Source: an uncultured Pelagibacteraceae bacterium
GTDB taxonomy: Bacteria > Pseudomonadota > Alphaproteobacteria > Pelagibacterales > Pelagibacteraceae
NCBI GenBank assembly: GCA_902604785.1
Contig: CACLAC010000010.1
Location: 1 to 32,351 of the forward strand
Length of the DNA stretch: 32,351 nt
Direction of reading: 5' to 3'
The position numbers were made by a program, and so were the translations under genes. Positions 1 through 8,403 of this stretch are shown in pieces. The notes under the pieces were generated by a model. It was not told the DNA's origin, made no database searches, and saw only the letters and a list, made by a program, of their open reading frames with translations. Numbering within the stretch: position 1 is the stretch's first letter; every line of letters starts with the position of its first letter.

Positions 1-791
1 AAATTACAAAAATTACTTTAAACACAAAAAAATCAATTAATATTGCTATCATTGGTAAATATGTAAATTTAAAAGATGCATACAAATCTTTAGATGAAGC
101 ACTGACACATGGAGGTATTTCAAATAAAGTTAGAGTTAATTTAATTAGAATAGAATCTGATAAACTAAAACCCATTCAAATATCAAAAAAACTTAAAGAT
201 GTTTCTGGTTTATTAATTCCTGGTGGCTTTGGTAAAAGGGGAACAGAAGGAAAAATTTCTGCAATAAAGTATGCAAGAGAAAGAAAAATACCTTTTCTTG
301 GTATATGTTTTGGTATGCAAATGGCAATTGTTGAATTTGCTCGTAATAAGTTAAAAATCAAAAAAGCAGGTTCAACTGAACTTGATAATAATTGTTATCC
401 TGTAATTGGTTTAATAGATGAATGGAATAAAGATGGTAAAATTATTAAAGGTACCGATAAGGATTTGGGCGGTACAATGAGATTGGGCTTATATGAAGCA
501 ATATTAAGAAATAATTCTGCCATAAAAAAAATATATAAATCTAACTCGATTAAAGAAAGACACAGACATAGATATGAAGTTAATAACAATCTCAAAAGAC
601 AATTTGAAAATAAAGGTTTAATTTTTTCAGGCATGTCACCAGATAATAATTTACCAGAAATAATAGAACTCAAAAATCATCCATGGTTTATAGGAGTTCA
701 ATTTCATCCTGAATTTAAATCTAGACCTTTACTTCCACATCCTTTATTCTCATCATTTATTAAGGCAGCAAAATCATATAATGGAAAATAA
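1..791 (+). CDS. pyrG: CTP synthase, C-terminal glutaminase part (5' truncated by window)
   Basis: CTP synthase makes CTP from UTP, ATP and glutamine in the cytoplasm. Only about the last 262 codons are present; the frame is open from base 3 to the TAA at 789-791, so the synthetase domain lies before the window. The visible part is the class I glutamine amidotransferase domain. It has a GGFGKRG oxyanion-loop region, the nucleophile elbow LGICFGMQ around 298-323 with its catalytic Cys, and the C-terminal FHPEFKSRP with the His and Glu of the catalytic triad. The end overlaps the kdsA start by 11 bases, so the two are probably translated together. The pyrG-kdsA-eno order is usual in alphaproteobacteria. 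The identification is secure. Confidence 0.97.
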   Translation, partial: ITKITLNTKKSINIAIIGKYVNLKDAYKSLDEALTHGGISNKVRVNLIRIESDKLKPIQISKKLKDVSGLLIPGGFGKRGTEGKISAIKYARERKIPFLGICFGMQMAIVEFARNKLKIKKAGSTELDNNCYPVIGLIDEWNKDGKIIKGTDKDLGGTMRLGLYEAILRNNSAIKKIYKSNSIKERHRHRYEVNNNLKRQFENKGLIFSGMSPDNNLPEIIELKNHPWFIGVQFHPEFKSRPLLPHPLFSSFIKAAKSYNGK

Positions 792-1605
792 AATAATTAA
801 TTGTAATGGTATAGAAATATCAAATAAAAAGAAAATTTGTTTAATAGCCGGTCCCTGCCAATTAGAAACAGAACAACATGCTATGGATATGGCTGGTAAA
901 ATTAAAGAAATTGCAACAAAATATAAAATTGGTTTAATTTACAAAACTTCATTTGACAAAGCTAATAGAACAAGCATTAAAGGAAAAAGAGGAGCTGGTT
1001 TAGGTAATTCTTTGCCTGTATTTGATAAAATTAAAAAGGAATTAAATATTCCAGTTCTAACAGATATTCATAATGAAGAACAATGTTCTGTAGTTGCACC
1101 TCATGTAGATGTTTTGCAGATACCAGCATTTTTATGTAGGCAAACTGATTTACTAATAGCTGCAGCAAAAACAAACAAAATTATAAATGTTAAAAAAGGT
1201 CAATTCCTAGCTCCATGGGACATGGTTAATGTAGCAAAAAAAATTTCAGATTCAGGAAATGAAAATATTTTAGTAACTGAACGTGGTGCAAGTTTTGGTT
1301 ATAATACTTTGGTATCTGATATGAGATCAATTCCTATAATGGCAAAAAATGGTTATCCAATTGTATTTGATGCAACGCATTCAGTTCAACAGCCTGGAGG
1401 CCAAGGAGAAAAAAGTGGTGGACAACGAGAATTTGTAGAACATTTATCAAGAGCAGCTGTAGCCGTCGGTGTAGCTGCTATTTTTTTAGAAACTCATCAA
1501 GATCCTGATAACGCTCCTTCAGATGGTCCCAATATGGTTCCGTTAAATAAATTAGATGCATTAATTAATCAAATAGTAGAAATTGATAATTTGATTAAAA
1601 AATAA
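781..1605 (+). CDS. kdsA: 3-deoxy-8-phosphooctulonate (KDO-8-P) synthase
   Basis: This enzyme condenses phosphoenolpyruvate with arabinose 5-phosphate to give KDO-8-phosphate, the first committed step toward the KDO of lipid A inner core, in the cytoplasm. The 274-residue length is typical. Family motifs are visible: IAGPCQLE near residue 22, the KTSFDKANRTS segment, and the C-terminal DATHSVQQPGGQ, GGQREFVEHL and ETHQDPDNAPSDGPN stretches that line the PEP and A5P sites. The ATG at 781 lies inside the end of pyrG, and the stop is 3 bases before eno. Its presence implies a KDO-containing outer membrane, as in Gram-negative bacteria. Confidence 0.97.
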   Translation: MENKIINCNGIEISNKKKICLIAGPCQLETEQHAMDMAGKIKEIATKYKIGLIYKTSFDKANRTSIKGKRGAGLGNSLPVFDKIKKELNIPVLTDIHNEEQCSVVAPHVDVLQIPAFLCRQTDLLIAAAKTNKIINVKKGQFLAPWDMVNVAKKISDSGNENILVTERGASFGYNTLVSDMRSIPIMAKNGYPIVFDATHSVQQPGGQGEKSGGQREFVEHLSRAAVAVGVAAIFLETHQDPDNAPSDGPNMVPLNKLDALINQIVEIDNLIKK

Positions 1606-1608
1606 TTA

Positions 1609-2868
1609 ATGAGCAAAATTACTAAAGTTATAGCAAGACAAGTGTTTGATAGCAGAGGAAACCCAACTATAGAAGCTGAAGTTTTTTCAAAAAGTTTAAG
1701 TGCATCTTCTATTTGTCCTTCTGGAGCATCTACTGGAACATTTGAGGCTTATGAAAAAAGAGATAAATCAAATAGAAAATATTTAGGAAAAAGTGTTTTA
1801 AAACCTGTTTTATTTATAAACAAAATAATATCTAAAAAATTAAAAAACCAAAATGTTCATAATCAAGAAAGAATAGACCATATATTAATAAAATTAGATG
1901 GCACTAAACAAAAAAGTAAAATAGGTGCAAATGCAATATTAGCCATATCAATGGCAGTTAAAAAACTATCAGCAAAAATAAGAAAAATACCTCTTTATAA
2001 AAATTTTAACGTAAAGAAAAATTTTAAACTTCCTTATCCATTGATGAATATAATTAATGGTGGGGCGCACGCTAATAATGGGCTTCGTATACAAGAGTTT
2101 ATGATTAGACCTGATAAAGCGAAAAATTTTGCTGATGGTGTAAGAATATGCTTTCTTGTAATTAATAGTTTGCGTTCACTTATAAAAAAAATGGGGCATT
2201 CAACTTCAGTAGGTGACGAAGGTGGATTTGCTCCAATGATAAGTGATAACGAAAAAGCCTTAAAATTAATATTACAGGCTATAAAAAAAGCAGGTTTTAT
2301 AAACGGTAGAGATGTATCTATTTGTCTAGATGTTGCGGCAAATGAATTAATAAAAAAAGATAAATATTCAATTCATTCAAAAAAATATATATCTGTTGAT
2401 CAATCAATTCAAAAATACATAAAATTAATTAAAAAATATAAAATAAAATCTATAGAAGATCCTTTTGGAGAAAATGACTGGGCTGCGTGGAGTAAATTTG
2501 TAAGCAAAACAAAAAATAAAGTTCAAGTCGTGGGAGACGATCTCTTTGTGACTAATCTTGAGAGATTAAAAGTAGGTTTCTTAAATTTGTCTGCTAATTC
2601 GATTTTAATTAAATTAAATCAAATAGGTACGGTTACTGAAACTTTGGAAGTTATTAAATTTGCAAAGTTAATTGGTTATAAAACAATTATTTCACATAGA
2701 TCAGGTGATAGTGAGGATACGTTTATTGCTGACTTAGCAGTAGGAACAGATTCTAATCAAATCAAAACTGGTTCTTTAGCTAGATCGGAAAGAGTATCAA
2801 AATATAATCAACTTATTCGTATAGAAGAGGAGCTTGGAAAATCTTCCAAAATGAATAAAGTTAATTAA
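1609..2868 (+). CDS. eno: enolase (phosphopyruvate hydratase)
   Basis: Enolase interconverts 2-phosphoglycerate and phosphoenolpyruvate in glycolysis/gluconeogenesis. The 419 residues span the whole family. The N-terminal FDSRGNPTIEAEVF and PSGASTGTFEAYE loop, the NGGAHANNG segment, the Mg-binding acidic positions (CLDVAANE, IEDPFGENDW, VVGDDLFVTN), KLNQIGT with the catalytic Lys, and SHRSGDSEDTFIADLAVG are all present. The sequence is lysine-rich and somewhat divergent, as expected from the AT-rich composition. Its product PEP is the substrate of the upstream KdsA. It starts 3 bases after kdsA and its last base is shared with the ftsB-like start (TAATG), which suggests coupling. Confidence 0.96.
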   Translation: MSKITKVIARQVFDSRGNPTIEAEVFSKSLSASSICPSGASTGTFEAYEKRDKSNRKYLGKSVLKPVLFINKIISKKLKNQNVHNQERIDHILIKLDGTKQKSKIGANAILAISMAVKKLSAKIRKIPLYKNFNVKKNFKLPYPLMNIINGGAHANNGLRIQEFMIRPDKAKNFADGVRICFLVINSLRSLIKKMGHSTSVGDEGGFAPMISDNEKALKLILQAIKKAGFINGRDVSICLDVAANELIKKDKYSIHSKKYISVDQSIQKYIKLIKKYKIKSIEDPFGENDWAAWSKFVSKTKNKVQVVGDDLFVTNLERLKVGFLNLSANSILIKLNQIGTVTETLEVIKFAKLIGYKTIISHRSGDSEDTFIADLAVGTDSNQIKTGSLARSERVSKYNQLIRIEEELGKSSKMNKVN

Positions 2869-3176
2869 TGATCGATAAGTTAAAAAAAAATTATTTTTTA
2901 CTTATAGTAACATTTTTTATAATTTACTTCTTTTTTAATTTATTGGGCGGTAATAGGGGTTTAATTTCATTTTTTGAAAAAAAAGAAGTTTATAATAAAC
3001 TTGAAACAGATCAAAAAGATCTCAGTGACAAAATACTAGTTTTAGAAAAAAAAAATTCTCTTTTAACTGAAAATATTGATTTAGATTTTATTGAAATCTT
3101 AATAAGAGAAAAATTTTTATTTGGAAAAGAAGGTGAGAATACCTATATTATAAAGGATGATGAAACCAAAAATTAG
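2868..3176 (+). CDS. ftsB: FtsB/DivIC-family septum formation protein
   Basis: This is a 102-residue bitopic membrane protein: a short N-terminal cytoplasmic tail, one hydrophobic segment at about residues 8-27, then a charged region (about 35-70) with coiled-coil character and a short acidic end. That is the architecture of FtsB/DivIC, which with FtsL and FtsQ forms a divisome subcomplex at the septum. The location right after eno is the conserved place for this gene in alphaproteobacteria. Sequence identity in this family is low, so the call rests on topology, length and position. It overlaps eno by 1 base and lipA by 20 bases. Confidence 0.8.
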   Translation: MIDKLKKNYFLLIVTFFIIYFFFNLLGGNRGLISFFEKKEVYNKLETDQKDLSDKILVLEKKNSLLTENIDLDFIEILIREKFLFGKEGENTYIIKDDETKN

Positions 3177-4110
3177 ACCAAGACACCCTGAAAAAGTTAA
3201 TAAACCTATTAATCCTATAAAAAAAAAACCAGTCTGGATTAAATCAAAACTTTTAAATACCGAAGAATTTTTTTTAACAAAAACAGTAGTTAATAAAAAT
3301 AACTTATCTACTGTATGTCAGGAAGCTAATTGTCCAAATATAACTGAATGCTGGAGTAAAAGACATGCTACTTTTTTAATTATGGGAAAAACTTGTACAA
3401 GAGCATGTGCATTCTGCAATGTAATAACAGGTAAACCCAAATCTCTTGATCCATTTGAGCCATTTAAAATTGCTAATGCTGTAAAAAAACTTAATCTAAA
3501 ACATACTGTAATTACATCCGTTGATAGAGATGATCTTGAAGATGGTGGTGCTAATCATTTTTATGAAGTAATTGTTGAAACAAGAAAGCAAAATCCATTA
3601 ACAACTATAGAAGTGTTAACTCCAGATTTTTTAAGAAAAGGCGATTCATATAAAAGGATTGTTGAAGCAGCTCCTGATGTCTTTAATCATAACATTGAGA
3701 CAGTACCAGGACTTTATAGACAAGTTCGACCAGGTTCTAGATATTTTGCTTCAGTTGAACTTTTAAAAAATGTAAAAAAAATTAATAAAAGTATTTTCAC
3801 AAAATCAGGAATAATGGTTGGATTAGGTGAAAGTAAAGATGAAATTTTACAAGTTATGGATGACTTAAGATATGCTGATGTCGATTTTTTAACAATCGGT
3901 CAATACTTGCAACCATCTGAAAAACATCACCCTTTAGATAGATATTATAAACTTAAAGATTTTGATGAATTGAAATCTATAGCTGAGTCAAAAGGTTTCT
4001 TAATGGTTTCATCATCACCTCTAACAAGATCTTCTTATCATGCTGACGAAGATTTTGAAGTACTTCAGAAAAGTCGAATGAATCAAGCTAATGCCCAAAG
4101 CATCAGTTAA
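3157..4110 (+). CDS. lipA: lipoyl synthase (radical SAM)
   Basis: LipA inserts two sulfur atoms into protein-bound octanoyl groups to make lipoyl cofactors for 2-oxoacid dehydrogenases and the glycine cleavage H protein. Both iron-sulfur sites are visible. The auxiliary cluster motif uses Cys54, Cys59 and Cys65 ([12 protein letters not shown]), and the radical SAM motif uses Cys80, Cys84 and Cys87 (CTRACAFC). The C-terminal [13 protein letters not shown] supplies the Ser that ligates the auxiliary cluster. Length (317) is normal. ATGs at 3157 and 3160 are both possible starts, and both lie inside the ftsB end. In many alphaproteobacteria pdhABC-lpd lies between ftsB and lipA; here it does not. 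Confidence 0.96.
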   Translation: MMKPKIRPRHPEKVNKPINPIKKKPVWIKSKLLNTEEFFLTKTVVNKNNLSTVCQEANCPNITECWSKRHATFLIMGKTCTRACAFCNVITGKPKSLDPFEPFKIANAVKKLNLKHTVITSVDRDDLEDGGANHFYEVIVETRKQNPLTTIEVLTPDFLRKGDSYKRIVEAAPDVFNHNIETVPGLYRQVRPGSRYFASVELLKNVKKINKSIFTKSGIMVGLGESKDEILQVMDDLRYADVDFLTIGQYLQPSEKHHPLDRYYKLKDFDELKSIAESKGFLMVSSSPLTRSSYHADEDFEVLQKSRMNQANAQSIS

Positions 4111-4534
4111 AAGATTTATCCAATGCAAAAAAGAGCAATTAATTGATCTTGTTCTTGATATAGAAAAATATCCTCAATTTGTTCCATTCTGTCTAGATTC
4201 TAAAATTTATGAAAAAAAAGAAAAGGGTGATTTAATATTAATTATTGCTGATTTAACAATTGGAAAAGGTCCTTTTAAAGATACTTATAAAAGTGACGTT
4301 AAATTTAATAAAAAAAATGATTCAATTTATGTAACTAATCTCGACGGTCCATTAAAACATCTAGAAAACAAGTGGCATTTCAAAGAAGAAAATAACTTTA
4401 CTGAAGTTTCATTTGATGTTGACTTTGAATTAAAGAATGATTTTTTAAACATTATTATGACTAAATCATTTCAATTTGGCTTAGATAAAATAGCAGACGC
4501 GTTTCAGAAAAGGGCAGAGGATCTATTTCGCTAA
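4091..4534 (+). CDS. RatA/Coq10-type START-domain ubiquinone-binding protein
   Basis: This 147-residue protein begins with the family pattern of aromatic-rich polyketide cyclase/START proteins: residues [15 protein letters not shown] correspond to the conserved V-D-x-x-x-Y-P-x-F-x-P-x-C segment. It belongs to the Coq10/RatA group, which binds ubiquinone or related lipids and supports respiration; the E. coli homologue RatA has also been reported to affect ribosome assembly. In alphaproteobacteria the gene commonly follows lipA, as here, where it overlaps lipA by 20 bases. Its 3' end overlaps the convergent cinA-type gene by 12 bases. The family is clear; the exact role cannot be decided from sequence. 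Confidence 0.88.
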   Translation: MPKASVKRFIQCKKEQLIDLVLDIEKYPQFVPFCLDSKIYEKKEKGDLILIIADLTIGKGPFKDTYKSDVKFNKKNDSIYVTNLDGPLKHLENKWHFKEENNFTEVSFDVDFELKNDFLNIIMTKSFQFGLDKIADAFQKRAEDLFR

Positions 4535-4996
4535 ACCTAAGACTAAATTTAAAGCTTTAGTTACTGTAGATCTTTGAATTGAGTTTCTTTTCTTGGTTTT
4601 AAATAAGAATTTTTTAACCAAAGTTTTGTTTCCTTTTTTTACACCTATATAAACCAAACCAACTGGTTTTTGTTTAGTACCACCTTTAGGTCCTGCAACG
4701 CCAGTAATTGACACGGAAATATTAGTTTTACTAATTTTGTTGAGATTTTTAACCATGGATGAACAAGTTTCATAACTTACAGCACCATATTTCATTATTA
4801 TTCTTTTAGGAACTTTAAGATTATTAATTTTAGATTGATTAGAATAAGTAACCAAACCAAGAGTAAATACGTTAGAAGATCCACTTATTGAAGTAATAGA
4901 ACTGGAAAGTAAACCACCTGTACAAGATTCAGCAAAAGAAATTTTTAATCTTTTTTTTCTTAGTAATTTAACTACTTTTTGCGAAAGTTTTTTCAT
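4523..4996 (-). CDS. pncC: CinA C-terminal domain protein (PncC-type nicotinamide-nucleotide amidase)
   Basis: This is a stand-alone C-terminal CinA domain (157 residues), the family that includes PncC, which deamidates nicotinamide mononucleotide to nicotinate mononucleotide in pyridine nucleotide salvage. Signature segments are present: FAESCTGGLLSS near residue 20 with the catalytic Ser, the GLVTYSNQSK stretch, VSYETC, and SITGVAGPKGGTKQKPVGLVYIG. The N-terminal molybdopterin-like half of full CinA is absent, which is normal for PncC. It follows pgpA with a 4-base overlap. Amidase activity is inferred from the family. Confidence 0.9.
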   Translation of the reverse strand: MKKLSQKVVKLLRKKRLKISFAESCTGGLLSSSITSISGSSNVFTLGLVTYSNQSKINNLKVPKRIIMKYGAVSYETCSSMVKNLNKISKTNISVSITGVAGPKGGTKQKPVGLVYIGVKKGNKTLVKKFLFKTKKRNSIQRSTVTKALNLVLGLAK

Positions 4997-5484
4997 GAAT
5001 TAATAACCATATATAAAACAAGAACTGCTACTACATATAAGCCAGCACACACATCGTCCATAATAACTCCAAAACTGTTTTTAAAATTTTTATCATAATA
5101 ACTAACAGGATAGGGTTTTGTGATGTCAAATATTCTAAATAGAATAAACATTATGAAGTAAAATGTTAATACTTGGTCAGTTTCTTTTGTTCCTTCATGG
5201 GAAATTTCATAAAGACATATTGGAATTGATTGACCAATAAATTCATCAATTACTACTTCTTTTGGATCTTTATTATCTAAGTCTTTTATAAAAATGTTGA
5301 CCGCATAAAGAGAAATGAAAAAAATAATTATAACTCCAATTAAAACAATATTTGGTGAAAGATTTATTATGTGGAATAAAAAAAATAAAAATATTGTAGT
5401 TAATAAAGAAGCATAACTGCCTGGTATTTTTTTTAATTTTCCAATTCCAAACAACGTAACAAATAAGAAATTTATTTTATTCAT
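4993..5484 (-). CDS. pgpA: phosphatidylglycerophosphatase A
   Basis: PgpA removes the phosphate from phosphatidylglycerol phosphate at the inner membrane, the last step to phosphatidylglycerol. The N-terminal FGIGKLKKIPGSYASL fits the family G-x-G-x(4)-P-G-S/T signature, followed by several hydrophobic segments, the VIDEFIGQ acidic motif, and the C-terminal FDITKPYPVSYYDK and MDDVCAGLY motifs. The frame is open further upstream to 5523, but the ATG at 5484 (MNKINFLF) is chosen. It gives the usual length of 163 residues and only an 8-base overlap with ispDF instead of 47. Confidence 0.9.
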   Translation of the reverse strand: MNKINFLFVTLFGIGKLKKIPGSYASLLTTIFLFFLFHIINLSPNIVLIGVIIIFFISLYAVNIFIKDLDNKDPKEVVIDEFIGQSIPICLYEISHEGTKETDQVLTFYFIMFILFRIFDITKPYPVSYYDKNFKNSFGVIMDDVCAGLYVVAVLVLYMVINS

Positions 5485-6580
5485 ATTTACTAATTGAAAC
5501 AATTGCTTCACATGCAATTGCATTTTCTTTTCCTATTAGACCTAATTTTTCTACAGTTTTACCTTTAATATTAATTATATTTTTATCTATATTCATTAAA
5601 CCTGATAAAGAATTTATTATTTTATTTCTATACTTAGAAACTTTAGGTCTTTCACAAATTAAATTAATATCTAAATTATTAATATACCAACTATTATTAT
5701 TTAGATCTAAAATTACAGGGTTTAGCATTTTTGAAGACCTTATATTTTTAAATTTATTTTTATTACTTGGGTATAAAGAACCTATATCCTTTTTTCTCAA
5801 AGCACCAAGTATTGAATCAATTATTGAATGAATGATAACATCCCCATCCGAATGTCCTTTTAAGCCTGAATGAAATGGTATTTTAATACCACCTAAGTAA
5901 AGTTTTTTATTTTTAATTAGTCTATGTATATCAAATCCTATTCCATATATTGTTTTGATAGGAAACGTATTTAAATCTGATTTTTTTGTAATTTTAATAT
6001 TTGCCTCTTCGCCTTTTATAAACTTTACATTTTTACTATTTTTTAAAAATAAAGTAGCTTCATCCGTTACAATAGTTTTATTATTTTTTGATAAATTATA
6101 TAAAGTTTTAAAATCGAAGCACTGAGGAGTTTGGGTTAATAAAACTTTTTCTCTTTTTAAATTTACTATCCTATTTTTATTTTTGTATTTTGTAGAATTA
6201 TTGGTGTTAATATATGGAACCACTGCTTTATTTTTATTTAAATTTTTATTTAAATTTTTTAATAAATTTATTGAGAAATTTGGTCTCGCCGCATCATGAA
6301 TGAATACATTTTTAAATTTTTTATTTTTAATAAATTCAAGCGCTTTATGTGAAGATTGATATCTTTCTTTTCCACCTTTAATAATTTTTATTTTTTTGTT
6401 ACTAAGTTTAATTTTATTATTCGTAACAAGAACTATGATTTCGAATAAATTTGATTTTATAGCTTTATCTATAGAATGCATAAAAAGTGGCTTATTTTTA
6501 TAATTTATGAACTGTTTTAAGGTTTTTGATTTAAATCTCTTACCTTTGCCAGCAGCTAATAGTATAAAACAATTTTTCAT
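5477..6580 (-). CDS. ispDF: bifunctional IspD/IspF (MEP cytidylyltransferase / MEcPP synthase)
   Basis: This is a fusion of two non-consecutive enzymes of the non-mevalonate isoprenoid pathway. Residues 1 to about 205 are IspD: LLAAGKGKRF nucleotide-binding loop, HDAARP and TDEATLF motifs. It transfers CMP to methylerythritol 4-phosphate. Residues from about 212 to 367 are IspF: GFDIHRL and HSDGDVIIHSIIDSILGAL metal-binding motifs and the C-terminal KTVEKLGLIGKENAIACEA segment. It cyclises to MEcPP. The fusion is widespread in alphaproteobacteria. The gene diverges from ntrY with only 37 bases between the two starts and heads the ispDF-pgpA-pncC run. The IspD half is very lysine/asparagine-rich. 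Confidence 0.95.
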   Translation of the reverse strand: MKNCFILLAAGKGKRFKSKTLKQFINYKNKPLFMHSIDKAIKSNLFEIIVLVTNNKIKLSNKKIKIIKGGKERYQSSHKALEFIKNKKFKNVFIHDAARPNFSINLLKNLNKNLNKNKAVVPYINTNNSTKYKNKNRIVNLKREKVLLTQTPQCFDFKTLYNLSKNNKTIVTDEATLFLKNSKNVKFIKGEEANIKITKKSDLNTFPIKTIYGIGFDIHRLIKNKKLYLGGIKIPFHSGLKGHSDGDVIIHSIIDSILGALRKKDIGSLYPSNKNKFKNIRSSKMLNPVILDLNNNSWYINNLDINLICERPKVSKYRNKIINSLSGLMNIDKNIINIKGKTVEKLGLIGKENAIACEAIVSISKYE

Positions 6581-6617
6581 GTATTTATTTTCAATATTTT
6601 TAATGTATTTTTAGAAT

Positions 6618-8393
6618 ATGTTAGCTTTGTTAAAAAGAAATTTATTCATTATTGTAATTTTTATTTTTACAATTTTATTAGCTTTTCTTACTTTTTTAAC
6701 ATTTATAGGTAAAAGCTTTATAGATCTTAGTGAAAATAATTTACAATACCTATTAATAGTAAACCTAATTTTGCTAATAATTTTTTTTATTTTAATTTTT
6801 ACAGACATAAAAAATTCAGTAAAAAATAATATTAACTTAAGAGGATCTATAGCCAATAGAAAGTATATAATTTCATTTGGCCTATTCACTTTAATCCCAT
6901 CATTGTTGATTGCTATTTTTTCTTTATTTATATTTTCTTTTGCATTGGAAAAATATTTTGATAAAAAAATCACTTCTGCTGTAAATAATTCTTATGAAAT
7001 TGCTAAAAACTATCTTGAAGAAAAAAGAAATAAAATTGAGTCAGAAATAGTTCTTATCGCTTTTGATTTAAATAAATATTCAAATATTATGAAAACAAGC
7101 CCAGATCGATTTCAAGCAATTTTAAATACACAAAGAGTTATAAGAGATATTGATAAATTACATTTAATTGATGAAAAAGGAAATTTAATCAAATCAGCTA
7201 TAAATTCTCCTTATAAAAAAATAGATGATAGAGCATTAAAAATGGTACTTAATGATGACAGACCTTTGAAGATTATTAATACTTTTGAAAATAGATCTGC
7301 TGCAATAATTAAATTAACTAATTATGAAAATACATTTTTATATGTAGTAAAATTTATTGATAAAAATATATCTCAATATTTAATAAAATCAGAAGAAGCA
7401 GTAAATTTTTATTATACAGTAGAAAATCAAAGTCTTGGAATTAGAATTTCTTTTGCATTAATTTACATTTCTTTAGTAACCTTATTATTGTTTCTCTCAA
7501 TTACAATCGCTATAAGATTTTCATCAAGATTTTTTATTTCAATTAACAACCTTATTACTGCATCTGCAAATATTGGTAAAGGAAACTTAGATAGCAAAGT
7601 TCCAGAGGTTAAGGCAGATAAAGAGATGGAGTTATTAAATAAAAATTTCAATTTAATGATTGATAAGCTTAAAACTCAGCAGGATAAATTATTAACCTCA
7701 GAAAGACACGAAGCGTGGGAAAATGTTGCAAGAAAACTAGCTCATGAAATTAAAAATCCGTTGACACCTATACAGCTGACTATAGATAATCTTAAATCTA
7801 AATATTTAGAAAATGTTGATGATAGTAAAAAACTTAAATACGAAGAAAATCTTAAAACAATTCAAAAACAAATTAAGCAAATAGAAAATCTGGTCAACGA
7901 ATTTTCTGATTTTGCAAGGATGCCAAAACCACTTTTAAAAAAAAATAATCTTTATGAGGTAATTCATGAAAATATTATTTTATTAAACAAAATTGACCAA
8001 AATGTTAAAATAAAACTTATTAACCATCTTCCCAAGAATATTTTTATCAATTTTGATTATGAGCAGTTTAATAGGCTTTTCTTTAATTTAATAAAAAATT
8101 CAATAGAAAGTATTCAGGAAAAGTCACAAAAAGACAGTAAAATTGACAAAAATATTGATATAGAAATAAGAGGAAGAAGTGACTATATAATTATTAACTT
8201 ATTTGATACTGGAATAGGATTTAAAAATAAAAATACTAAAGATTTAATAAAACCATATTTTACAACGAAAGAAAAAGGTACAGGCTTAGGCTTATCAATA
8301 GTGGATAAAATTGTCAGTGATCATAATGGATCTATAAATTTTATAAATCAAAAAAATGGAGCTAAAATTCAAATAATTATTCCTAACAAATAA
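6618..8393 (+). CDS. ntrY: NtrY-family sensor histidine kinase
   Basis: This is a membrane sensor kinase, paired with NtrX directly downstream. Hydrophobic segments at about residues 9-31, 42-62 and 78-102 are followed by an extracytoplasmic region and a fourth segment near 275-297. Then come a HAMP linker, a HisKA domain with the phospho-acceptor His376 in LAHEIKNPLTPIQ, and an ATPase domain (NLIKNSIESI N-box, DTGIGF, GTGLGLSIV). Length is 591, whereas NtrY proteins are usually over 700 residues. HAMP runs almost directly into HisKA, with no room for the PAS domain normally found there. NtrYX is linked to nitrogen metabolism and redox/envelope control in other alphaproteobacteria; the signal here is unknown. 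Confidence 0.93.
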   Translation: MLALLKRNLFIIVIFIFTILLAFLTFLTFIGKSFIDLSENNLQYLLIVNLILLIIFFILIFTDIKNSVKNNINLRGSIANRKYIISFGLFTLIPSLLIAIFSLFIFSFALEKYFDKKITSAVNNSYEIAKNYLEEKRNKIESEIVLIAFDLNKYSNIMKTSPDRFQAILNTQRVIRDIDKLHLIDEKGNLIKSAINSPYKKIDDRALKMVLNDDRPLKIINTFENRSAAIIKLTNYENTFLYVVKFIDKNISQYLIKSEEAVNFYYTVENQSLGIRISFALIYISLVTLLLFLSITIAIRFSSRFFISINNLITASANIGKGNLDSKVPEVKADKEMELLNKNFNLMIDKLKTQQDKLLTSERHEAWENVARKLAHEIKNPLTPIQLTIDNLKSKYLENVDDSKKLKYEENLKTIQKQIKQIENLVNEFSDFARMPKPLLKKNNLYEVIHENIILLNKIDQNVKIKLINHLPKNIFINFDYEQFNRLFFNLIKNSIESIQEKSQKDSKIDKNIDIEIRGRSDYIIINLFDTGIGFKNKNTKDLIKPYFTTKEKGTGLGLSIVDKIVSDHNGSINFINQKNGAKIQIIIPNK

Positions 8394-8403
8394 TTAAAAA
8401 AAC

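Noticed and set aside
6231..6258. Short direct repeat ATTTAAATTTTT within ispDF
   Set aside because: It encodes a Lys-Asn-Leu-Asn run in the IspD half and looks like simple-sequence drift, not an element.
6611..6973. 120-residue open frame on the minus strand over the start of ntrY
   Set aside because: It is antisense to the clear ntrY membrane domain, is lysine/isoleucine-rich with no motif, and results from AT-rich composition.
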